Assembly (NCBI GenBank): GCA_029939595.1
Contig: JAOZSQ010000001.1
Span: 62,001 to 126,000 of the forward strand
DNA length: 64,000 nt
DNA from: EX4572-165 sp002254885
GTDB taxonomy: Archaea > Thermoplasmatota > E2 > DHVEG-1
Reading direction: 5' to 3'
In this document: positions 15,798 through 25,191 of the stretch, one piece after another
How the letters are laid out: every line of letters begins with the position of its first letter
Position numbering within the stretch: the stretch's first letter is position 1
The notes under the pieces: generated by a model
Told to the model about the DNA's origin: nothing
Databases searched by the model: none
The model's input: the letters and a program-made list of their open reading frames with translations, nothing else
Made by a program: the position numbers and the translations under genes

Positions 15798-16001
15798 ATG
15801 ATTAGTAGAAACTTAACCGAAGGTGTTAAAACAATTAAAGCAAAAGGAAAATGTTCAATTAGTGGAGATAAAGTATCAAATCCTAATTGTAAAAATGAAC
15901 CAGATGGCGATCAAGGTTGTACAGGTATGATTAAAAAGGGACCAAAAAAAGGTTCTCCTATGTGTGTAACACCTAGAATCGCTGCGAAGAAAAAAGGTTA
16001 A
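15798..16001 (+). CDS. small basic protein with capsid-targeting-like start
   Basis: 67 aa; start ATG at 15798 chosen for the GAGAGG site in front. Begins M-I-S-R-N-L-T-E-G, a possible capsid-targeting/cleavage leader, followed by a Lys/Gly-rich body with Cys pairs (G-K-C-S, N-P-N-C, G-C-T-G). It is the only plus-strand gene and has its own late-type box. Possibly a packaged DNA-binding protein; speculative. Confidence 0.65.
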   Translation: MISRNLTEGVKTIKAKGKCSISGDKVSNPNCKNEPDGDQGCTGMIKKGPKKGSPMCVTPRIAAKKKG

Positions 16002-16327
16002 TTAGACCAAATATATTCCTTTTTGAATTCCATTATTCCTGTCATAATTAGTGTTTTGACTTCGGGATTATAATTCAAGTCTGTGCTCGTCCAAGCAACA
16101 TTTACATTGTTTGTTAGGTATTGGGCACAGTCTTGAGCATTTTTCTTCGTTTTAAGCGTTATTAACACTGTACCAGTAGGCAAATGAGTTAATATCCACA
16201 ACAACCCTTCCATTTTAAATTTCTTTTTGTGAATCCCAAAATTTTCAACATGATAACCATCTTCATATTTCTTACTACCATCTTTTAATAAAATTGTGAA
16301 TTCACCTTTCTTCCATTTTAGTTGCAT
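15998..16327 (-). CDS. hypothetical protein, 109 aa
   Basis: Converges on the plus-strand gene (4-nt overlap of the 3' ends). Beta-rich, no domain recognised. Confidence 0.6.
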   Translation of the reverse strand: MQLKWKKGEFTILLKDGSKKYEDGYHVENFGIHKKKFKMEGLLWILTHLPTGTVLITLKTKKNAQDCAQYLTNNVNVAWTSTDLNYNPEVKTLIMTGIMEFKKEYIWSN

Positions 16328-16346
16328 TTTTCAACCGGTTATATAA

Positions 16347-17054
16347 TTATCCTTTAACCCATACAGTCTGTTTTGGTTTAGTTCCTTTAGTAAATTTCTT
16401 GTCTATAGTAAATCCCATCTCTGCTAAATTTGGAATGCGTTGAAAGGATTTAGGTCCGGTGTGTATACCAAAACAACAATAATCCAGAAGCTCTTCTTCA
16501 TTTAATTTTATTATTTTTTTACCCCAAGAAGCTTTAAATTTGTTTTGTAAATCTACATTATCTTTTGCATAATTATTAATAAAAAAATCATAAACAAATT
16601 TGTTTGTTCCTTTCTTTATAAAGGATTTTAAATCATCACAAACCTCATAATTTCTAACGAGATGAACTTGTTTTTTGCATTTCCCATTCATAAAAGTAAT
16701 AGCTTCTCTCTCTTCACTTTGTTTCATGACGTTAAATACAAGAGTTGAGAACCCAACATCAAAATCTTTATTTGTTGGTTTTTTATCAGTATATAATTTC
16801 CAACCATCCCCTTTTTCTAGTTTTGGACTAAGAAAAGGATCATATGCATAAACAGTAATTCCCTCGTTTCTTAAAAGCTTTGTATGTCTCCCTTTTCCAC
16901 AACCATAATCTAAAACTTTGTCGCCTTTTTTAATATGACTTAACAACATAGACTTAATAAGTTTACTAGGAGGATTATTTATAGCTGTTCCTCCGGCTTC
17001 AAGAGATTTTCCAGTATACTCTCTGCATTCAAAAAACTCTTTAAAAGTTATCAT
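16347..17054 (-). CDS. SAM-dependent methyltransferase with capsid-targeting-like leader
   Basis: 235 aa class I methyltransferase: motif I V-L-D-Y-G-C-G-K-G (about residues 47-55) and an acidic end of strand 2 (Y-A-Y-D-P). The N-terminus M-I-T-F-K-E-F-F-E resembles the T4 capsid-targeting pattern. Substrate unknown. Confidence 0.75.
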   Translation of the reverse strand: MITFKEFFECREYTGKSLEAGGTAINNPPSKLIKSMLLSHIKKGDKVLDYGCGKGRHTKLLRNEGITVYAYDPFLSPKLEKGDGWKLYTDKKPTNKDFDVGFSTLVFNVMKQSEEREAITFMNGKCKKQVHLVRNYEVCDDLKSFIKKGTNKFVYDFFINNYAKDNVDLQNKFKASWGKKIIKLNEEELLDYCCFGIHTGPKSFQRIPNLAEMGFTIDKKFTKGTKPKQTVWVKG

Positions 17055-17060
17055 ATTTCC

Positions 17061-17255
17061 TCACATTACTTTGACTTTGCCTTTCCATTCTTCAAAATCA
17101 GAATAATCAGCAAGTTCACCATTTTCGTCTTCTGTAAGCGGCTTTCCTTGTCCTTTCAAATATAAATTGAAAGAGCTTCGTTCAAAATTGGGTATGTCCC
17201 GCATACGAACATATTTTTTTCTATTTGTTTCTTTAATTTCTATATCATCTAACAT
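17061..17255 (-). CDS. hypothetical protein, 64 aa
   Basis: ATG at 17255 chosen over an upstream one because AAGGAG lies 6 nt in front. Charged small protein; no motif. Confidence 0.6.
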   Translation of the reverse strand: MLDDIEIKETNRKKYVRMRDIPNFERSSFNLYLKGQGKPLTEDENGELADYSDFEEWKGKVKVM

Positions 17256-17265
17256 TGATTTCTCC

Positions 17266-17862
17266 TTATACATAATTTGGTTTGAAATATTCCGAATCAA
17301 TTAGTATAGCTTCTGTTAACTCATTCTCAGGATATATAGCCATTAAATCCCCTGGAACAGCTTCAATACTAAATTTTAAATCCATAACATTAATACGATA
17401 AATTCGTTGAATAATAGTAAATAATTTTTGAGCAAGAAACTGAACATTTTTATCTGATACAGGTAAAGATAATTCTCTTCTCAATTCTTTAACCAAATTA
17501 ACCGATTTCAATTTATTACTAATAATTTCTGCTACATCTTCACTGGTGTAAATTCTTTCTGGTATTGGTTTGGTCTTGGTTAAAGGAATATTAGAATCAG
17601 TTAATACAGAATGACTTAACTCATTTCTGGCTTCAATATGTAGCTTTTCATCAGTAAATGACATTTTTATATTCAATGATTCTGGTTCAACTTTATAAAT
17701 TTCAGATAAAGATTTTATAACTTTGGTTTCAATAGCCCGTTCAATCTCTTCAGACATATCTCCACCAATAAAATCCTTTAAATCATCCTCAATTTTATAT
17801 TCACCGGATTTGTTTTTGATTATTCCAACAATGTCTTCCTTTGTTAATTCTTTAGTCAACAT
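17266..17862 (-). CDS. protein with internal duplication, 198 aa
   Basis: Two halves are alignable: D-I-V-G-I-I-K-N-K ... S-E-I-Y-K-V ... E-L-S-H-S-V-L and D-V-A-E-I-I-S-N-K ... Q-R-I-Y-R-I ... E-L-T-E-A-I-L, about 95 residues each. An ancient tandem duplication of an alpha/beta domain; function unknown. Lies in the late-type block. Confidence 0.65.
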   Translation of the reverse strand: MLTKELTKEDIVGIIKNKSGEYKIEDDLKDFIGGDMSEEIERAIETKVIKSLSEIYKVEPESLNIKMSFTDEKLHIEARNELSHSVLTDSNIPLTKTKPIPERIYTSEDVAEIISNKLKSVNLVKELRRELSLPVSDKNVQFLAQKLFTIIQRIYRINVMDLKFSIEAVPGDLMAIYPENELTEAILIDSEYFKPNYV

Positions 17863-17870
17863 TTTATCTC

Positions 17871-18335
17871 CTAAATAATGTTTGTTTTTTTCTTTTCACC
17901 TTTTAATAAAGATAAAAGCTTTTTTTCTTCCTTGCCCATTAATGTGATGTCACCATATTGTGTCTTGCCATTGGTATAAACCAATTTCACTTCAGCTTCA
18001 AAAATACCTGTTGTCACATCAATACTACTATCTACAACTCTCCATTTACCTGAAAGTTTATCTAAAACACCTACTAACTCTTTTTTCTTTTTTTCAACTT
18101 CTTTTAATATTTCGTCTTCTTGTAAATTAATAAGACTTTCTGATCCAGCGGATCTCAAAGTAAAAGTGAATCCCTTTTCTTTGTTGGGTTTGACAAGCAC
18201 ATTAAAATCTTCCACTAAATCTTTGACTTTTGCTATTATTTGAAGTCTTAACTGGTTAAGGTTCATTTTGTCAAAGGGTTCGTCTATGGAATCATCAGTC
18301 AGTATCTTCTCAAACATCTCTTTAATACTAGCCAT
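17871..18335 (-). CDS. hypothetical late protein, 154 aa
   Basis: Starts M-A-S-I-K-E-M-F-E-K-I-L-T-D-D, then helical and beta segments. Two overlapping TATAAATA boxes lie 29-42 nt upstream. Possible virion or internal protein; not recognised. Confidence 0.6.
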   Translation of the reverse strand: MASIKEMFEKILTDDSIDEPFDKMNLNQLRLQIIAKVKDLVEDFNVLVKPNKEKGFTFTLRSAGSESLINLQEDEILKEVEKKKKELVGVLDKLSGKWRVVDSSIDVTTGIFEAEVKLVYTNGKTQYGDITLMGKEEKKLLSLLKGEKKKTNII

Positions 18336-18363
18336 AATCTCCTCCTTTTTTAAGATTTTACTT

Positions 18364-18377
18364 TATTTATATTTATA
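18364..18377 (-). promoter_or_regulatory. overlapping T4-type late promoter octamers
   Basis: Two TATAAATA copies overlapping by two bases (18364-18371 and 18370-18377) upstream of the gene starting at 18335. Confidence 0.55.
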
Positions 18378-18387
18378 ACAATCCGGT

Positions 18388-19080
18388 CTAACTTAACTGT
18401 TTTAAAACCATTTGTGGTGTATTTATCAAATCACCCAATTTAACCGGTTTGTAATTTTTGAGATTATCAACCGATACATTTAGCAATTTTCCTTTGTTCA
18501 AACATCTACTATGTGTATGACCATGTATATTATAATCAATTTGCAACTCCTTCATAATGCCAATTAAACTGTTTCGCTCTGTATCATATCTTTCATCCAT
18601 TGGATTATATATGGCTGGAAAATGGCTGAACATAACCAACTTTTCACACACTTTCATAACCAAAAAATGAAATCTGGTTGGATGCTTTTTGAACAATTTA
18701 ACTTTCTCATCAGTGTCTATAGGAGTATGAATAATAGGATGTTTTAAAACGGTCCAACCTAATTCTGTATAATGATCATCATCATATAAATCATGATTAC
18801 CCTTGATAATTACCTTGTTACCATTTACCCTATTGGTATAATTGGTAACATTTTCCACCGTTCTTTGTTCGGATCGTTTGTTGATACAAAAATCGCCCAA
18901 GAACAAAACAGTGTCATCATACTTGATTAGGCTATTCCATTGATTCACCATATATTCATCAAATTTGGTATATCCATTGCCTTCTGCTGTCTTCTGTCTG
19001 TCCGGTTCAAATAATGTATGACACCGTTTATGGGTAAAATGACAGTCGCTTATTACCCACGTATTTTCATTAATTTTCAA
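18388..19080 (-). CDS. metallophosphoesterase
   Basis: 230 aa calcineurin-like fold. D-C-H at residues 12-14, L-G-D-F, G-N-H-D, S-H-F and G-H-T-H are all present in order, so both metal sites are complete. Comparable phage enzymes remove phosphate from nucleic acids or nucleotides; substrate not predictable. Overlaps the upstream gene by 4 nt. Confidence 0.85.
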   Translation of the reverse strand: MKINENTWVISDCHFTHKRCHTLFEPDRQKTAEGNGYTKFDEYMVNQWNSLIKYDDTVLFLGDFCINKRSEQRTVENVTNYTNRVNGNKVIIKGNHDLYDDDHYTELGWTVLKHPIIHTPIDTDEKVKLFKKHPTRFHFLVMKVCEKLVMFSHFPAIYNPMDERYDTERNSLIGIMKELQIDYNIHGHTHSRCLNKGKLLNVSVDNLKNYKPVKLGDLINTPQMVLKQLS

Positions 19081-20234
19081 TTTCTTTTACTCAACCTTTC
19101 TATTGCCGTTTTCTTAAAATCATCGGCTTGTTTTAATATTAATTTTTCAAATTTCCTTTTGAGAAATGGAAAATTTTTATACCATAAATCAAAAGAGGCT
19201 ATCTTCATCGCTATATCATTATCCACGTTTTCCTTATCTACTATCTTGCCTCTCCGATCTAATCCTCCTATTGATTGACCTAACCCAATCAAAAAATCTT
19301 TAAATTTCAAAAAATGTGCCTCTGCTCGTTGATCGGTATAATACTGTTTTGCCAAATCTAATAACCCGATAAAACTGTGCATCTTTCTGAGATCGCTTTT
19401 TTGTGGCTTCTTACCAAACAAATATACAAAAATATTGTCCATGCTGGTTTCCGTTTTTTGTACCACTTGCCACATAAACTTTCCGTCTGTTTGTTTATGC
19501 TTTCCCTTTTCAATAACCGGTTCGTAATTGGTTTTCAACCCTCGCCCAATATCAAAAAACTTCTCAAAAGGAGAGAATGATTTGGATTTGGAAATCTTAC
19601 CCGTTTTAGTTATTATAACAACATCTTTCAAATAGTCAATCTCAGTGAATGATTTGAGGAAAGTTGTTCGGATGGTCCCCTTTACTCCGGCTTTGATATC
19701 TTTGAATGAAGAATAATAAGAGAAAACTGAAAAGGCATCTGGACTATCAGTATTCCAATAACTGGCGTTTAGATCTATCTGAACAGTTTCAATAGGAAAC
19801 CGTTTAGGTAGTCTCCATAAAGTCAAATTAAAACGTGGGCTAGATGCTAACAAACCTACTTCACCAAACTTCATACCAGTATGTTTTGCTAGAAACTCCC
19901 TCATATTCTCTTTCAAGGATTCTGGAATCTTTAAATCAATATCACCAAATGTCTTTTTAGTGGTTGCTAAAACTTGTTCGGGTGGGATATTTGGATTGAA
20001 TAATACCCTGGAACTACCTGAGAAAATACTTAAATCCTTCCATATTTTATCCAAGTTAGACCAAAGTTCAACACCATAATCCTTTGCGAATTGTTTGTTC
20101 AACATCTCACACATTTTTTTGATGGTATTATTCAGGTCTTCTCTATCAATATCAGCGGGAATTGCTTCTGCTTGAAATGCTCCGGCTCGGAGGCTACCAC
20201 CTTCTGTCAAAAAGTATCGTTTGAACCTAATCAT
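19077..20234 (-). CDS. nucleotidyltransferase-fold protein A with capsid-targeting-like leader
   Basis: 385 aa from the ATG at 20234, which gives the leader M-I-R-F-K-R-Y-F-L-T-E-G. S-G-S-S-R near residue 80 and G-D-I-D-L-K-I-P about 30 residues later are the G-S and D-x-D elements of the polymerase-beta-type nucleotidyltransferase fold; a later V-Q-I-D-L can supply the third Asp. It is paralogous along its length to the protein at 25188. If the leader is cleaved at Glu-Gly, these would be packaged in the head and injected. Target unknown. Confidence 0.6.
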   Translation of the reverse strand: MIRFKRYFLTEGGSLRAGAFQAEAIPADIDREDLNNTIKKMCEMLNKQFAKDYGVELWSNLDKIWKDLSIFSGSSRVLFNPNIPPEQVLATTKKTFGDIDLKIPESLKENMREFLAKHTGMKFGEVGLLASSPRFNLTLWRLPKRFPIETVQIDLNASYWNTDSPDAFSVFSYYSSFKDIKAGVKGTIRTTFLKSFTEIDYLKDVVIITKTGKISKSKSFSPFEKFFDIGRGLKTNYEPVIEKGKHKQTDGKFMWQVVQKTETSMDNIFVYLFGKKPQKSDLRKMHSFIGLLDLAKQYYTDQRAEAHFLKFKDFLIGLGQSIGGLDRRGKIVDKENVDNDIAMKIASFDLWYKNFPFLKRKFEKLILKQADDFKKTAIERLSKRN

Positions 20235-21505
20235 TTTCCTCCGATTCATTGGCTTCCCAATCCGCCCATTTGTCCTTTTGAAGTTCTTTTGGAATACCAA
20301 CTATATTATTGTCTTTATAAATTACCTTACCTACAACATCATCAACATTAAGTCCCTTTAAAGAAGTTAAGTTATTACCACTTACATCAAAATCCCCACC
20401 AACATGTTTAGGCGCACCTTCACATGATTCCAAATTTATAGCAAATGCACCAAATTTACCACCTACATATTTTGGACAACCTTTTAAATTTTTAACTTTA
20501 TTTTTATGTTCCCATTGATAAGAACCAACAAAGAAATCTCCTTCAACTCTTTCTGGACAACCTTCTAAAGAAGTAAGACTTTCATTTCCAGTGCTAGAAA
20601 AATAATCTACTTTGCGTGGACCACCTATGAAATTTTTAAGATTGCGATTCTCATCACAATGGAAAGCACCTCTAACCTCCCACTCAGTTATTCCATCAGG
20701 AAATTTTTCAACAAATTTTCTAATATCCATTGTTCCAGTATGGGATAAATCAACATCATCAAAAATAAGCATATCACCCTTTTTCTCATACGCATATTTA
20801 TTGCCTCTATATACGATACCATCAAACGGTTTAATACCTATAGATATAAACCATTCTCTCAATTCTTTACTGGTTTTATTATCATATAAAAAATCATCAA
20901 CATCCCTACCACGATTATCACTATTTTGAAATTCTATTCTTCGTTTATTGTTACTAATGAATAATTGCAATCCCGCATCTTTATTACCCTTATAATGGAA
21001 TACAAACAATCTCCCATCTTTGGGATTATAGTGTTCGTGATAATAGTTTTTAAATTCTTCAGACATACTTGCTGTACACCAAACAGTATTTTTTCCACAT
21101 TCAACCGCACCGGCTTTGCTTTTTATCTCTTTAATTACCCATTCTTTATCTTTAAATACCTGAACAAAATCATCTTTGTCAGCATACGCATCATCTCTGA
21201 ATTTATCATAAGTCTTATATTTGTGTAGAGGATCTAATTTTACTCGTGTTTTTTTTTATTTTCGCATATAATTTTTTAAATTCGGCAATATCAAATTCAT
21301 CCTTCTTCCACCAATTCAAAAGAGCTTTCCCAACTCTTACTATTTTACCCTTTTTGGTAATCGTATCTGGATCGGCTTCAATTAGCTTATCAAAAGCGGA
21401 CCGCTCTATGCTCTTATAATATTTTTGATGTAACTCATCTGCATCAATCGCCTTCTCAAGCAAAAACGATCCCACATTCATTAAAAATCCTTTAAAACTA
21501 ATCAT
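20227..21505 (-). CDS. leucine-repeat phage protein, frameshifted at an A9 run
   Basis: Two frames read as one protein. 21505-21255 gives M-I-S-F-K-G-F-L-M-N-V and a helical domain; after nine A (21246-21254) the next frame continues without a start through T-V-W-C-T-A-S into repeats of S-L-E-G-C-P-x-x-V-x-G-D-F. Such phage proteins normally are one polypeptide with exactly this order. Either ribosomal slippage on A9, a broken gene, or a homopolymer error. N-terminal leader is capsid-targeting-like. Confidence 0.65.
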
Positions 21506-23040
21506 AACTTCTTTCCAAAATTATCAAAATACTTTCTATCCTCCAACGGCTCCGCAATCATTCTTTTATAACTCGCATAATCACCTTTCTTGATTGCATC
21601 CCTTACCTTCGTTGCTGATGTATCATCATCGTTCCGCTTCGTTTCTATTACCTTCACATCCATATTGCGTATAAGTTGTTTCTCATACGCTTCCTTCCGA
21701 TCCGTTCCACATAAAATGGCATTTATGTTTTTATCAGTCTTCCTAAAATAATTAATCAGGTTTCCAGTACCAATTTCAATCACTCGGAGCCTATTTCCAA
21801 ATTCCTCTATAAAAGACTTTTTCATCATTTCAAGAGTAAATACGTTTCCCAAGTCCCGATTAGACTTGCCTCGGACAATTCCAACCACAACCCCATCAAA
21901 TTTTTTCAGAGCATCTTTTATAATACTAAAATGGGCTTTGGTGGTTGGAAGAAACTTTCCACCAAAAAATGCCCAATTATTGCCCTTTAAACGTCTTAGA
22001 ATCTTATTCTTTGCTGTAAGGAATAGATCATCCTGTATTTTAATTAAATCCTTTTTATCGTGCGATATGGGTGGTTTTTGACCATACACCTTTTGAGACA
22101 GTTCCTTTAAGGCCGGACGAAGATTCACCAAATTCAAACCATCAACAATCTCATCAGCTTCTTTGTGGATCTCTTTAAAATAAGCATCTTCTTTATCTCT
22201 ATCCATCCGATACCGATTTTTCAAGGCTGCTCTGGTTTCTTTGTCATATTGATCAGCCTGGACTATTTTATACAGGTTTCCGCCTTGTTTGATTACAACT
22301 CCTTCTGGAGTGCCAACATATTTACTTTCAAAGTCTGTAAAGATTTCCTTTACAACTGAAAAAACGGAGTTGGGATCATCATAATTTAGCTTGTGTTTAT
22401 GTTTGTCAAATGAAGCCTTTAAGTTATGCGATTTTATTCCTTTACTAAAATTCTCCACCGAATTCATTTTTCCATCAAATAATAAAAGCGGTACATCCAA
22501 TTTCAGAGTGTTCACATATTTGTCTCGGTCATAAGTAATCATCTCACCTGGACTTGATTCCAACTTTCCATTATTAACTTTATATCTAGTCTTTGCATAT
22601 CCAATTAATACCATTCCATGTTTATGTTGATACTCTCTAGTAAGAGTATCTTTTGACATAAGGTATTCAACAAAAAATTCAGTATTGGTAGGAATAGATT
22701 TTGTTTGTGGATGGATTTTCTTAAAATGATCTAAGACGAATCCGTATTGGGAAACTCCTATTGAATTGGCTTTTACTTCAGCATTATTGGTGCCTTCAAA
22801 TTCTTCTGGATAGAACAAATTTCCCTTAAAAGCGAACAGCCAATTATCCATGAAATCGGTACTAATTGGCTGTTCGTTTCTGATAATTGTTAGTTTAGTT
22901 CCATCTGTTTTTTCTTCCACAATCACCGATGAATCAAGAAAACTTTTAATTTTGGATTCATTATTGAGTGCTTTATTGATATTTAAAATGGAAACATCTA
23001 ACATCTTTCCTTCGGTTACAAACTTTTTAAACGGTATCAT
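21502..23040 (-). CDS. RNA ligase-like / NMN adenylyltransferase-like fusion
   Basis: 512 aa. N-terminal ATP-grasp ligase: motif I E-E-K-T-D-G-T-K with K44, motif IV E-G-V-V-I-K (246-251), motif V Y-K-I-V (257-260). C-terminal cytidylyltransferase-fold domain from about 355: G-K-F-L-P-T-T-K-A-H (361-370, HxGH-like site) and T-S-A-T-K-V-R (474-480, ISSTxxR-like). The leader is M-I-P-F-K-K-F-V-T-E-G. A ligase joined to an NMNAT-like domain could couple NAD chemistry with RNA end joining or capping; it may be virion-packaged. Partner and substrate are inference. Confidence 0.75.
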   Translation of the reverse strand: MIPFKKFVTEGKMLDVSILNINKALNNESKIKSFLDSSVIVEEKTDGTKLTIIRNEQPISTDFMDNWLFAFKGNLFYPEEFEGTNNAEVKANSIGVSQYGFVLDHFKKIHPQTKSIPTNTEFFVEYLMSKDTLTREYQHKHGMVLIGYAKTRYKVNNGKLESSPGEMITYDRDKYVNTLKLDVPLLLFDGKMNSVENFSKGIKSHNLKASFDKHKHKLNYDDPNSVFSVVKEIFTDFESKYVGTPEGVVIKQGGNLYKIVQADQYDKETRAALKNRYRMDRDKEDAYFKEIHKEADEIVDGLNLVNLRPALKELSQKVYGQKPPISHDKKDLIKIQDDLFLTAKNKILRRLKGNNWAFFGGKFLPTTKAHFSIIKDALKKFDGVVVGIVRGKSNRDLGNVFTLEMMKKSFIEEFGNRLRVIEIGTGNLINYFRKTDKNINAILCGTDRKEAYEKQLIRNMDVKVIETKRNDDDTSATKVRDAIKKGDYASYKRMIAEPLEDRKYFDNFGKKL

Positions 23041-23429
23041 TTTCTCACGCTACTCATATAAAAATTCTCATAAGTTGTTTCTTTCCAATCCCAATCATCC
23101 CTGCAATAGTTAGCAAAAGCTTGACCGGATAATTCAATTTCTTCTTTGGTTGACATCTCAAACATATCAATTACATGGTCGTAATCTTCCAAATGCAAAT
23201 GTCGTGTTGGACATTGTTGTTTCAATTCAATTAATTCTTTTGGAAACTCACTACATGCAAGAGGTCTTTTAATATGTATCTCTTCAATGGTTCTGGATAA
23301 ATCCTTTCGCCAAAGCACTATAGCTTCGTTATATTCATCTTCATGGTTTTGTCTGTTTGTTTTCAACCGATCAAGAAGTTCTGATTTCTTGACTGTTACG
23401 CTCATATCAACTCTATTATATATTCCCAT
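23037..23429 (-). CDS. hypothetical helical phage protein, 130 aa
   Basis: ATG at 23429 preferred (AAGGA upstream); an upstream ATG would overlap the preceding gene. M-S-V-T-V-K-K-S-E-L-L-D-R-L-K followed by N-H-E-D-E-Y-x-E-A is a pattern common in T4-like phages of unknown role. Confidence 0.65.
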   Translation of the reverse strand: MGIYNRVDMSVTVKKSELLDRLKTNRQNHEDEYNEAIVLWRKDLSRTIEEIHIKRPLACSEFPKELIELKQQCPTRHLHLEDYDHVIDMFEMSTKEEIELSGQAFANYCRDDWDWKETTYENFYMSSVRK

Positions 23430-23497
23430 TTTATTTTCCTTAATAAAGGGTTTAGTTAAATCGTCAAAGTCGGGCAATGACGTTATATGTGTTCCTC

Positions 23498-24328
23498 TCA
23501 AAAATCTCTCCAATTGCCTTTTTTATAAATCTCAATAGGATTTGTCAAAGTAACCTCTCTGGTTCCTGATGTACTTGCTAAAGTAGCAGTAGCAACAACT
23601 AAACCATTTTTTTTGATAGACATGGTTGTTGACGAAACACTTGGATGACTGTGCCATTTACTTACTTTTCCCCAATAAGGACTATATCCATGCCCACTAT
23701 GAGGTCGTTATGTCCACCATACAGCATTACAAGGGTATAAACTAACCCATCCTCCATTGGCAATTAATACAGTTCCAGATTTTGCTGGTGTATAGTATTC
23801 AAGTTCCCCCGTTGTAACATAATTTTCTATATATACTCCTGGAAATGTCCACGCTCGTTCAAATACTTCTGCTGAACCGGTACTATTTGTTCCTGATTCA
23901 GTTTGAACACTAGCTCTTAATCTTGTTGCAGTGAAACAAAGAATATCATCTGATATTTGTGTCTTTACAGTTAATATTTTTCCTTCTATTCCATCCTTGG
24001 AAATAATTTGAACATTATAATTGGTTCCTTCTTTGAATTTGGTTCCTTCTTTAAAAAATAATATTTCATGTTCGCCCGTTTCTATAGAATCAAAAGTTTT
24101 GGTAGATGAATTTAATTCTTGACCATCTTCCCACATTTTGAACATAATCCTTTGAGGTTCTGTACAAGTAACTGAAACTTTTATTTTATCTTGTATACTT
24201 GTTGCCGATATAAACCCAGGACCACCAGCCATAACATAAACATTATTACTCAATCCACCAGTTCGTGATTTTAAATCTTCAAATTCTTCTCTACTTGGAA
24301 AATCGCCTTTTTTAATAAGTTGCCCCAT
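23498..24328 (-). CDS. virion-like protein B with in-frame TAA
   Basis: Reads as about 277 codons with TAA at 23708-23710 (context ACA-TAA-C). The frame stays open for 69 more codons (H-S-G-H-G-Y-S-P-Y-W-G-K ...), giving a length like the 286-aa sibling upstream. Start 24328 chosen for GGGAG just ahead. Beta-rich domains suggest a tail or capsid decoration protein. Readthrough, decay or error are all possible. Confidence 0.6.
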
Positions 24329-24330
24329 AA

Positions 24331-25191
24331 TTACTCCCATAATGGTAAATTAGCATACACCTTACCATCATAATCCGATGTGATGTTAGCTTCGTTTTGT
24401 CCTGCTGAAAGATAACTAATAGCTATTATTTCAGAATTAGGAAAATCTTCCGAATCATATCTTATTGTAATAGTGGTACTAGGATAAGGTGGTTGTGCGT
24501 CTTGGGAACTTGTTTGTGACCAAGAAGGACTATACCAAGATGCCTTCGCTTCACAACCTATGCTTACATTATTAGCAGGGGTAAGTATTTTCCATCCTGG
24601 ACTATTAACAACAGCTTCTCCTGTAACGGACGTTGAAGCTATAGTACAACGAATAGTTATAGATTTTCCTTCAAAATCTGGATTAAACCACGAAATATTA
24701 GCTTTTGCATTGCTTCTGTTTCTATAAAAATTAGTATGGTAAGAACCAGCTTGTTGCAAGTATCCTGTTACAGAATATATTTTATCTATTGTACAAAGAT
24801 GTTGTCTGGTTAATTTTCCAGTGTTGGTTTTTGTTTTTGTTTGTTTGATTGAACTAACCACTTCTTTAGATAATATTTTAGCATAATAAACCGTTCCTTG
24901 TTCTAAATTGTTTATAGTGTGGTAATAAATCTCATTTGCTGGAACATTAATTTGGCTTATTGTTGTTATTTGATCTTCTGTCTGCCCATCTTTCCAATAT
25001 TGAATATCTACTGTTTGCTCTTCTTTAGTAAATAAAGAAATTTTTAATTTGTTTTGAACAGAATAAAAAAGACGAAATGCAACACCACCGGATAAAGTAG
25101 CTACATTTTCATCCATATTATTAATTGATAATCTAATAGATTCAAGCTCTTCTCTTGATATCATATCTTCTAATTTAATAATTTTTCTCAT
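24331..25191 (-). CDS. virion-like beta-rich protein A, 286 aa
   Basis: Short helical N-terminus (E-E-L-E-S-I-R-L-S-I-N-N), then two or three beta-sandwich-like regions; the layout matches the downstream neighbour, so they are probably paralogues. Probably a surface-exposed virion component; identity not recognised. Confidence 0.6.
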   Translation of the reverse strand: MRKIIKLEDMISREELESIRLSINNMDENVATLSGGVAFRLFYSVQNKLKISLFTKEEQTVDIQYWKDGQTEDQITTISQINVPANEIYYHTINNLEQGTVYYAKILSKEVVSSIKQTKTKTNTGKLTRQHLCTIDKIYSVTGYLQQAGSYHTNFYRNRSNAKANISWFNPDFEGKSITIRCTIASTSVTGEAVVNSPGWKILTPANNVSIGCEAKASWYSPSWSQTSSQDAQPPYPSTTITIRYDSEDFPNSEIIAISYLSAGQNEANITSDYDGKVYANLPLWE

